Below are positions 11,863 to 22,600 of a stretch of 64,000 nt of DNA, piece by piece (within the stretch, counting starts at the first letter, position 1; each line of letters opens with the position of its first letter). The DNA lies in contig NC_045138.2 in assembly GCF_008831285.2 (NCBI RefSeq), forward strand, positions 12,228,571 through 12,292,570, given 5' to 3'. This DNA comes from Nymphaea colorata (taxonomy: Eukaryota > Streptophyta > Magnoliopsida > Nymphaeales > Nymphaeaceae). The position numbers and the translations under genes were made by a program. The notes under the pieces were generated by a model. That model was given only the letters and a program-made list of their open reading frames with translations. It did no database searches and was not told where the DNA came from.

Positions 11863-14800
11863 CTTGCCCGTGGTTTTTAACCTCATTATTAGGGGGTTTT
11901 TTCACGTATACTTGGAGTGCATCTTTTCTGCTTTTTTATTCTACCTGTGGTTTTAACCCCATTATTAGGGGTTTTTTTCATGTATACTTGGTGTGCATCT
12001 TTTTTGCTATTTTATTCCTGCAATATATTCATTTATAATTAGAATTTTAGCATTATACCTATTATAGCAGTCATGAACTTGGTATGAACAGTTTTGTGCA
12101 CTTCATATTATCAAACTAGCTGGTTTGGGTTGTTACATTGATGCTAAAGACTGTCGTTAGTTGAGTAATTATTGGATATATGTATTCTTGAAGTTTGAGA
12201 GTGTTTGTGACAGCATTAAGTGTTGAAATTGGCTGGTTGTTTTCTTCCTAAGTATTTGTTTGCAGGGATAATATGTTCTTACAAGAATATATCTATATTG
12301 TGAGTTCTTTTACAATATTGAAACTAGGTTTGTTGGGGAAAACAACCATAACAAAGTGGTATCAAAGAGCTAGATTTGTAGTATTCGTTCTTATTGAAAG
12401 ATGAAGTCAACCTACACTGGAAAATCTCTCTAAGTGGAAACGATAAGACTATATGTGAAGCAAAAATGGAGGATTTTCTCTATTGTAAAGATTTGTTTGC
12501 ACCCATTGAGAACAAGAGGCCAACATATATATGATAAATGGAAGCTATTAGATAGGAAAACCATTGGCACCATCAGACAATGGTTAGATGACATTGTCTT
12601 TCATTTGGTTTCTGCAAAGACGAGAACAAAGCCATTGTAGTAGAAGTTGCATGATCTTTACGAGAGAAAAACAACTGGAAACAACGCTTTCTTGATCAAT
12701 CAATTGTTAAATCTCAAACTTTGAGAGGGTAGTCCTATGACTGCAGAGCATAATTAATCAGTTGTCAGTCATGAAAATAATGTTAGATGATGAGTTACAA
12801 GCACTTTTATTGCTCAGTTCTCTTCCAGATAGTTGGGAGACTCTAGTTGTTCCTTAGAGCAACTCTACTCCAAATGGTGTACTAATGCTGAAGCATGTAA
12901 CCAACAACATTTTAAATGAATAGATAAGAAGAAAGTTTTTAGTAGTATTAGTTTAGAAGTGCTAGTGATGGGAGACATGGACAGACAAAAGAACCGTAAT
13001 AAATGGCATGACTGATCAAAATCTAGGTGCAAATCAAAGTTCAAGATGACAGGTAAATACTTTTGTTGTGGTATTCTAGGTCACAAAAAATTCATTGAAG
13101 GAAATAAAAAGAAAAGAAATAATGTAAAAAGAATGGTCAAGTGAGTGTGTAATCAAAAGAATGCACTGCAGTTGCTTCAGATGATAAGGTAGTATTACTT
13201 TTATCTGAAGAAAATAATTGTTTTACCATTGAGAATGATGGTTCTACATGGCTATTAGATATTGGGGCATCTTATCATGCCACACCATGTAGAGATTTAT
13301 TCTCATCCTACAGAACAAGTGATCTTGGAGTAGTTCACATGGGCAACAGTAACACTTCGATGATTATTTGGGTATGAGATGTTTGTATTGAAACAAACAC
13401 ATGATGCAAATTGATTTTGAGAGATGTGAAACATGTTCCAGATCTTAGAATGAATCTGGTTTTTGCAAGAAAAGTAAGTGAAGATGGATATTGTACTTCT
13501 TTTAGTTAGGCTGGTTGGAAATTAATTAAGGGGGCATTATTGTTCCCTATAGCTAGCAGATCTGACTCTTTGTATGATATATTCTCGAATTAGTAGTGTT
13601 GAGGTAAATGTAGTTACTGATAGTACTTTGTCATATTTGTGGTATAGGAGGTTAGGTCACATGAGTCAAAGAGGAATCGCTTTGCTTGCTAAGAAGAATT
13701 TGTTACCAAAGGCAGATGGTACACAGTTATCTCCTGGAATCATTACTTGGTTGATAAGTTGCATAGAATCTCTTTTCAGAAAAAGCGCTCTTTAAAAGCT
13801 GAAGATATATTAAATTTAATTTATTCAAATATGTGTAGACCTATAAATGTAACATTTAACAGTGAAACATCTTATTTTGTCACATTTATTGATGATGCAT
13901 CTAGTAAGGTGTAAGCCTTTACAATAAAAAGTAAAAGTGAAGTAATATCTTCATGACTTTTCATGTAATAGTTGAGCATGAGACAAGTAAGATTATTAAA
14001 AGACTGTGTATAGATAATGGTGGTGAGTACATAGCTTATTCTACAAGAATATTATCTTCATCATAGTATTAAACATGAAAAGATAGTTTCCTATACTCAA
14101 CAGCAGGATGAAGTTGCAGAAAGGATGAACAAAATTATAATTGAGAGAATCAGAAGTTTGCTATCTAGTTCTAACTTACCTAAGTACTTTTGGGGAGAGG
14201 TAATGCGCACTACAGTTTATTTGATAAATAGATCTCCTTCAGTGCCTCTAGATAGAAATATTCTACAAAGAGTTTGGTTAGATAAAGATGTAAAGTATGA
14301 TTATCTCAAAGTCTTTGGTTGCAAAGTTTTCATGCATGTAGATGATGAATTTGGTTATAGGTTATGTGATCCAAAGAAGGACAAAATCTACAAGAGTCGT
14401 GATGTTGTCTTTAGAGAGGATCAGACGATTGAAGATGTTATGAAAGGCAAACAGCCATGTCTGAATGCTAGTGGTGTTCATGAGCCAACCTATGCAGAAC
14501 CTGAAGAACTTTCATCTAAGTAGAGTGAGATTGAGGAAAATGTAGAGGAAGAGTAAATAGAGGCAAATGAGCAATATACAGATAACATTCCTTCTACTAT
14601 TTATTCAACTATTGAATATATTATATTTACAAATAGTGAGATAGTGGAGAGTTAGAATCCTATTCAAAGGTGCTAGATGATGTGCATAGAGAAGAATGAA
14701 TTTGAGTCATGCAGAAAAAAATGAATTCTGTATATAAGAATCACACTTTTGATTTGGTAGAACTACCAAAATATAAGAAAGTGTTGCAAAACAAATTGAT

Positions 14801-16579
14801 CTACAAACTTAAAAATGACCAAGGCAAGTTGAGATACAAATGTCGGTTAGTGGTGAAAGGTTTCAAGTAGGAAAAATGTATTGATGAAATTTCTCTCATG
14901 CGATTAAAATGTCATCTATCAAGGTAATACTTGGTTTGGTGGCATATCTGGATTTAGAGTTGGAGCAATTAGATATAAAAATTACATTTTTTTGTGGAGA
15001 TTTAGAGGAAGAAATCTACATGGCACAACCAGAAGGTTTTGTAGTTGTTAGGAAGAAGCACATAGTTTGGAAGAAAGAACTTATATAGACTTAAACAAAC
15101 ACCTAGGCAGTGGTACAAGAATTTGATGCATCTATGATAAATCAAAAGTATCATAGGTTAGCTGTAGATTATGTTTGCAACAGAGAGTTGTCATTAAGTA
15201 ACTTTATTATCGTAGATGACATACTTATTGTTAGATAGGACTGTTGATTGAGTAGTCAATTAAAGAACATAAGCAAGTCCTTTGATATGAAAGACTTCAG
15301 ACTAGCACGACAATTGTTAGGCATGAGAATTATTCATGATAGGAAGACCAAGAAGTTGTAGTTTTCACAAGAGAAATATTTTGAGAAAGTGCTTAGCAAG
15401 TTCAGTATGAAAAATGTCAAAATAGTAAGTGCTCCTTTAGCAGCACATTTTAAATTGAGAAATGAGCAATGTCTATTCTTAATAGACGAGAAAGAAATAA
15501 TTAAGAATGTACCATATGCCTCCATAGTAGGGAGTCTCATGTATGTCATGGTTTGCACCACGCCCTGACTTGGCTTATACGGTTGGTATGGTGAGTAGGT
15601 TCTTGTCAAATCCAAGAAAAGAGCATTAAGCAACAGTGAAGTGGATCCTAAGGTGTCTTAAAAATACTTCCAATTACTAGTTATGTTTTGGTGAATTTAA
15701 CCCAGAGACACAAGGATTTGTTGATGTAGACATGGCAGGTGACTTGAACTCTAAGAAGTTTCTACATGGTTATGTCTTAACTTTTACAAGGGGAGCTGTA
15801 TCATAGCAGTCCAAGTTGCAGAAGTGTGTTGCTATTTTCACTATAGAAGCAGAATATATTGCAGCAACTAAAGCTTGTAAAGAGTTGTTGTGGATGAAAA
15901 ATTTTCTTCATGATATAGGTCTTAGCCATAAAACTTATGTGTTGCATTGTAATAGCCAAAGCGCTATACACTTGGCGAAGAAGTAAGCTTTCCACTCAAG
16001 AACCAAGCACATTGATGTTAGACATCATTGGATTTGTGATATATAGAGAAGCATGACAAGCATAGAGACCTAGTTGGGTTGACTGTCTTTAAGGGAGTGC
16101 ATCAAATTTGTTCATTTTATAGGTATGATTCCTCTCTTGAGGCTGGAGGGGGAGTTTGTTGGGTCGGGTTGAGCCTCAAGTGAGGACCCGACCCACTCAC
16201 TCACTTTAGTGAGTGGGTGGCGAAAAGAGGAAGGGCACTCGATGGTGCCCTACCCTCACTTGCTCGTCTCTCTTTTCAAAATGGGAGGGCTTCCCTCCTG
16301 CTCACACACAGCAAAATAAGAAGGGAAGGAGGAAGGCAAGAAGAAAAGAAGGAGAAGAATGCAGTCCTACTACATGCGTTGATCAGTAGGTCAAGAAGAG
16401 AGACAAGAGACAAAGAAGAAAGAGGGAATGGAGACAATCTTCATTGGGTAATCTCTTTCTTGTTTCTTTTGGGGTTCTTTCTTCCATTCGTATAAGAGAG
16501 TGCTATTATTCTCTTGTGTTCTATGTTTTTCTTAAAACAATAGAGATATTGCTACTGGTGTATTTGGTCCCCTTATACA

Positions 16580-16662
<83 letters not shown>

Positions 16663-19600
16663 AGTCTCCTTGCCGTGGTTTTTAACCTCATTATTGGGGA
16701 TTTTTTCATGTATACTTGGTGTTGATCTTTTATGTTGTTTTATTCCGGTAATATGTTCATTTATAATTAGAATTTCAGTATTACACCTATTATAAAAATC
16801 ATGAATTTAGTATGAGCAGTTTTGTGCACTTTCTACTATCAAACTAGTTGGTTTGGGCTGTTATATTGATGCTAAAGATTGCCATTAGTTGCGTAATTAT
16901 TGGATATATGTATTCTTGAAGTTTGAGAGCATTTATTACAGCATTAAGTGTTGAAATTGGCTGGTTATTGTCTTCCAAAGTATTTGTTTGTTGGGGTAAT
17001 ATGTTCTTACAAGGATATATCCATATTGTGAGTTCTTTTACAAGATTGAAAGTAGGTTTGTTGGGGAAAACAACCATAACAAAACCAACAGAGTCAAGAC
17101 CTTGAGGAAAAAGGATACGATCAAGCTTAAGGAAGAGGGAATTCATACAATTATCAGACCAGGTGAACAAGCATTTAACAGCGAGACATCAAATAGACTA
17201 TGAACGAAGACAAAATCAACAAAGGCCTTCATAGAGACAAGGTGGAGACATGGCCGAGACGTGGCCAAATGAGTTAGCTAGACTCAACAAGCAGTTTAAA
17301 TCCCCAGCAAGTATCCATGGGTCCTGCAACAAGGTGCAGACCTTGCTTAGCATCCAGTAAGGGAGGGAAGGAAGAGGTGACAAAAAGGTTCGTAAAGGTA
17401 TCAGAAGAGGGATTCATGGGCGAGATCAGAGCAAAGAAACAGACTGGAGAAGGGGGTTGGAAAAAACATCGAAGGGGGCAATGAACAAAAGGGAGGAGAA
17501 CAAAGGGGATCGAGGAATGCAAGCAGAGGGCAAGGAATGGTAGGGGGTGTGTGGGGAAGGTGCGCAGGTTGTGGAGTCCAACAAAGTGATAAAGGGAGAA
17601 ACTGAGGTGGGAGAGAGAAGGCTTGGTGGTGAAGAAGGCAGTGGGATGGCCAAAATCAGCAGATTGGGGGGGGGGGGGGTGGGCAACGTAATTGCAAAAA
17701 GTGGTCTGCAAGCGGAGCACAAAGGTCGCAGAGGATAACGGTAGGCATTGATTGAGTAAAGTGGCAAGCGAATGAATGGGGTGGATGCCAAGCCAGAACT
17801 GCAAAGCACTGGACCTTGCCAGAGGAGTAAGAGCAGGTCGTGGCCTACTATGCAATGAGATAGGGTAGTCCAACAGCTATTGATGTGGCTGGCCAGAGGA
17901 AGACGATGGGAGTGGGTTGTAAAGCCCTATAATTTTCAAACAAATATATTTATATAATATATATATATATATACACTATTTATTTATTTTTACAAAGTAT
18001 TGGACCAATCAAACTAAGTATTTAAAATTAAAAGGATGGTTCTAGAAAGACTCAATGAGATATTAAATAGGGATGGGAGAAGCCAAAGAGTCGTGCTCTT
18101 TCTTTTGGTTAACAACAAAATCAGATGAAAATTTTAAGACCATCACAAATAGCTTATTAAGCTTGAGTAGGCAAACATTTTAGTGTTCTACTTGCTGCTA
18201 TTATAGTGAGAAAGACTTCTATAGCAAAAATATTGGAGAAAGAAGGAAATACCTTCCATTTTCTTGTTGCATCCTTAGTTGAAGTCTAAGTTGAGGATAA
18301 TGACTTGTTCTCCTATCATCTCATTCATGAAGTGTTAGAGAAGGAAGCTCGTAGACTGCTAATTTAAATTCAAGTCATCTCTGTTCGGATAAGTGCTTTA
18401 GTTTGGGTGGGCAACCATGAATATATAGATATGATTATGTGCAAAAGAAATGGTGTAATCTAGATGGTATATGATTATGAATGTGTAGTGCAAGGAAGGA
18501 GAAGGAACTCGTCATTCATGTCAGCAAGATTGCCTCTGTCTATAAATTTCTCAAGTATGTATTTAAAAATAGAAACAAATCCATGTTTGGACATCTATGC
18601 AGTTTTAAATGAGTATGTTATGATCTGATAATAAATATATATATACATATGAAGTACACAGATTCACAGGCAGATTGAGTGAGCAGACCTTACATTTTTC
18701 AGGTATGAGATATCTACCCCAGAGCAAAACATGTAGTTCATGTATTTTATATTGTGTGTATATGGATATAAATACGTATAAATATATATATAGATCTATG
18801 GAAATGAATATATGTAATAATGTATGTGTAGAGATATGAGTAATTGCATGCTAGAATATATTACTAGATGAATGTTGAGAGTAATAGCATGCAATGAGGC
18901 CATATGGTTGTAAGAGACTAGACCTATGGAAAACCGTATGGAAATATTTAGACCTAAGTGTAGCATATAGTTCATATATATTTGGTGTATTTAGATGTAT
19001 ATAAAAATATGCAAATGTATATGCATGTGAAATTATATATATATATATATATATTTGTAATATGCAAAGTTAAACATATATTTCTTATCGAGTAGGAAAT
19101 GATGTTATTTTATCAAAGTCATGATAAAACTGATGTAGTGCACAATTTTGTGAGACATGTCTACTGATTTTAACAAAAATAAAACGAAATAATGTTGTTT
19201 AGGTATATTTTTCTGCATATCAAGTATATAGATAAATTAGTGATCAGAACGTTCTTACACACACAAACATTTATATAACAATTATATATATATATATATA
19301 TATATATGTGACAATCATATGGATATATCATTGGTGGGGAAAAGGTGGCCAGAGTGTGGTGAAGGGTAACCAATGGGTAGTAAGCTTGGGCATCGAGCTG
19401 GATAGCCAATGAGTACCCATCACCCGATCAAAAATGAACCCGAAAAGAAGGCATCGGACCTAGATACCCAACGAGTACCCATCACCCGATCAGAAATGAA
19501 CCCGAAAAAAAGGCATCGTATCGGACTGGCTCGAGTTGACCCGATAAGTTTTTTTGATATGTATTTTATTACAATTAATTATATTTATGTATTATTTTAT

Positions 19601-22600
19601 TTATTTTTTATATAACTGAGCTGGGCCTGGCCGAGCTTAGGTTGCAGCCATGAGCAGTGGCCTGGCCCGATGCCCAGGCGCAGTGGGAAGTTGATAACAC
19701 AGCCAGAGGGGGACCCGCCTTGGCCTTTCTTGAAAATTGCAGAAATAAAAAATTTTACATGCAAAATTTAAAAAAAAATTATTTTAGTCCTATCTATTTT
19801 TTTTTTTTGAAAATTAGATACACGTTTTGGCTTCCCTAAACGAAAAATTGCAGGCTCATGGTGTGCGGGAGTAAACAAGTAAGGTCTGGGAGAGGGGTGG
19901 AGAAAGGCTGGCAGGAGGACGATGGAGTTTCTCCGATCGCCACCCAGCGTTAGGCCGGAGGGAGGGGCGGATGGGAGAGGAGAGAGAAAGACAGGGAACT
20001 GGTGAAGCCTAGTTTCTCCACCAGCGAGGCCGAAGAGGGAGAAAAAATGGGCGAAGAACGACGAGCCCTGCAAAGAGCATGAGCGAAAGAGCGCCAAAAA
20101 GAATGCTGGGAGAGAGAAAGAGAGGGAGAGAAAGAGCCTACAATTACCTTTCTTTGTAGTAAATCTAAGGAGTCTTGATGATTCCATAGTCGACTCTGCT
20201 TCTGAAGCTTTCGAGAGCATTCTTCCTCAACTATGGCCCTCCCCATGTCTCGTAATTGATCATGCATCTCGAACCGTTGGCGTTTCTCATCCATCTTAAT
20301 AAGAGACCTTCGTACAGGTACCATAATTGCAGCATCTGGGAACCACCCACAGTCCTCCCACATGTACGTAGCATTTTCTCTGCTCCGACCAACGAAAAAG
20401 CATGAAATATCTAGAAATATTTTCTTCTCCAAGTAATCCAAACTGTCATAGCTTAGCTTCAACCTCTGTTGGACTCTGCTTGGGGGGATCCTTTTCAGCT
20501 TCTCTAATGTATATTTCCATTGCTGTACATTCCTTTTAGAAGACAAAAGAGATCCGAAAACTTCCAGGGTTAAGGGTAGCCCACCAGCTGCTGCAACTAG
20601 TTGGTGTGATAAGTTTACAAACTCTCCTTGTGGTTGTTCACCACTGAATGCATGAAGCATGAATAGTTCTCGAGACTGGTCTTCGTTCAGTTCTTGTGGC
20701 TTGTAAATTTCATCCTGCTTCACATTGCTAGCTAGCAGGACCTCCTCATCTCTGGTTGTGATTATAATCAAACTTCCTGAGCCAAACCAATCTCTCCCAC
20801 CAGCCAATGCATCAAGTTGTTCTACGGAATCAACGTCATCTAAGATAAGCAGAACTCTTTTACGACTAGCACTGTCTTTGATAAAAAATTTTCCTTGTGC
20901 AGCATCACTTACGGATATGTTTTTTTCTTTCAAGACCTCTCCAATCAACTGCTTTTGTAAGTCGACTAATCCATTAGGTTGGGCAGATTTTTCCCTAATA
21001 TTTGAAAGAAAACAATTGGCACCATTAAACCCTTTGGTTAAGTACTCATTATAAACAGCCTTGGCAATGGTTGTCTTTCCAAGACCCCCCATGCCATGTA
21101 TTCCAACCACATGAACATCATTAATATTGTCTCCATTCTCTAGCATTTTCTTCACGATTTCAACGTGGCTTTCAATTCCAATTGGATGCTTTGCAACTTC
21201 AAGTGGCTTCTTGTTTACTTTGTCTAGCCCTATCTCAATGACTGCACGCTTTAGCTTTGCCTCATCCCTGCAAGTAATTCTCCCATGCATAACAAACTAT
21301 AAACAATAGGAAAAGCGAAATTATGAAATTATGATGTTTCTTTATCGGATCCAATATCAGACATAGCAAATGTGAAGGACCACAAAATTGAAGCAATTGA
21401 CGGAAAATTGTTTGACTGTTACAATAAAAAGATATTTCCATGATAGGCTTCATCCATGTTAATTTAAGTTTTCCACATTCATCCATATTTTTGAATGTTT
21501 AGTCCCAATTCGTCCTTAAGTCTGCTCCGGTTCACGCAAATAAACATTCGAGTTAAATTAAGCTGGTCACTGGGAAAAAAATTAGCTACTTTGCGCTTAA
21601 GTACTCTCTGATACATAAATAGGGGATTTTAAATATTTAGAAACATTTTCCCAAAAAATTAATGACATGCATGTGCTTTTTATAAGCAAGAACTTGGAAA
21701 ATGGTTAAATAATTTTCTGTTCATGGGTAATTAAGAAATTTTAAGATGAAAACCGTGTGACCATTAAATTTTGATTTCTCATAAAAATTATACATGCTTT
21801 GGGGGCAACATGATTTTTCTTTTTGTTAATTGTTAATTTAAGTTTTTCAACACAAAGATCACGTGTGTATAGTACTCAATTTTGAAAAAGGTTTGTCATA
21901 TAATTTCCTTATAGTTTGTGTTGCCAAAACTGTCCTTCCCTTTTCATTTATATCTACAGTCACACACAGGCCACAAGTTCAGGGCATGATGATAAGATAA
22001 TGATTTTAACGAAGAAAACTCTAGAATATTAACTAGGGAAACCTGATGTTGGGACAACACAAACAGAAAATATGCATATGAATAAGACATGAATGGAAGT
22101 GAATGAAAAATCTATGTTCAACCAATAATCCCCCATTAATGCATGCTACAACAAAGGCATCCGCAGATTATACTTTAAATTTGGAGAGAGGGAAAGAAAG
22201 AGAGAGCTGATTAGACTTTAGTTGTTATGGAGAGAGAGAGACATATACCCATTCATGTCCTTGAGATTGAAGCCAGAGAGATTTGCCACTTTCTTCAATG
22301 TTTCCCTCCATTTCCTCACCTCCTCTTGGTTCTGCTTCTTGTTGGACTGATGGTCCTTAAACGCAGATTTGAAGGGGCCGCTTTGGTTGCGGACATCGGA
22401 AGGTTCCACGCCAAAGAACACAGGAACTATTTCCTTACCGCATTCCACGCTTTTGGTCACCTCTTTCAAACACCATTTCGATTCTGCAAAGCGTTCAGAG
22501 AAGATGGGGACAAAGATCTTGGACCTCTCTGTGTACTCAAACAGCTTGTTGATCTCCTCCCCTTTTTTCAACTTCTCGCTATCTATGAAGGTGGAAATAT

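Larger units (their letters stand above)
11557..17081 (+). mobile_element. Ty1/copia element B, complete by LTRs, inserted in the LINE
   Basis: It is bounded by LTRs at 11557-12353 and 16157-17081, both beginning TGTTGGG and ending CATAACA. A perfect 5-bp target-site duplication AAACC flanks it (11552-11556 and 17082-17086). The Met-tRNA primer site follows the 5' LTR, and a GGAGGGGGAG polypurine tract precedes the 3' LTR. Gag, protease, integrase, RT and RNase H are in copia order but full of stops. In the first 120 bases the LTRs differ at about a tenth of positions, so the insertion is old. Confidence 0.93.
10480..17900 (-). mobile_element. Non-LTR retrotransposon (LINE), decayed, split by copia B
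   Basis: The minus strand carries endonuclease homology from about 17900 down to 17087: an ILAGDLN motif near 17300, then FTWSDN and a KLDRIL segment near 17100-17170. The homology resumes immediately left of the copia insertion at 11556 with the conserved SDHAPL motif. Reverse transcriptase homology follows down to about 10480, including YKFIMKMIALRL, FAFTQGRHMHDVVLLANEVVH and KLDISKVF. Many stops and frame changes make it dead. The palm active site, RNase H and poly(A) tail are missing, so it is truncated on its 3' side. Exact ends are not visible. Confidence 0.8.
9475..20147 (-). other. TNL intron 2 (10.7 kb), filled with nested transposons
   Basis: The donor is AAAG/GTAATT and the acceptor AATTAGTGCAG/GTACCAG, and both flanking exons are in phase 0. 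The intron contains a minus-strand LINE (about 10480-11556 and 17087-17900) split by a plus-strand copia element (11557-17081). It also holds several AT microsatellites and a 62-bp duplication near 19.4 kb. The same junction in other TNL genes, between the NB-ARC exon and the first LRR exon, is usually a short intron, so the length here comes mainly from insertions. Confidence 0.85.

Noticed and set aside
16444-16725. Open frame with a long Tyr-Ile repeat
   Set aside because: It is produced by the TA microsatellite in the copia B 3' LTR and has no gene context.
17274-17873. A 199-residue Pro/Leu-rich open frame on the minus strand
   Set aside because: The LINE endonuclease homology (ILAGDLN) is in another frame of the same strand, so this frame is a by-product of CT-rich composition.
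18000-19310. Possible MITE among the AT-rich repeats of intron 2
   Set aside because: I could not find paired terminal inverted repeats with a target-site duplication, only scattered AT microsatellites.
19768-20220. A 150-residue open frame overlapping the end of TNL exon 2
   Set aside because: It overlaps the exon on the same strand in a different frame, and most of it lies past the splice donor in intron sequence.
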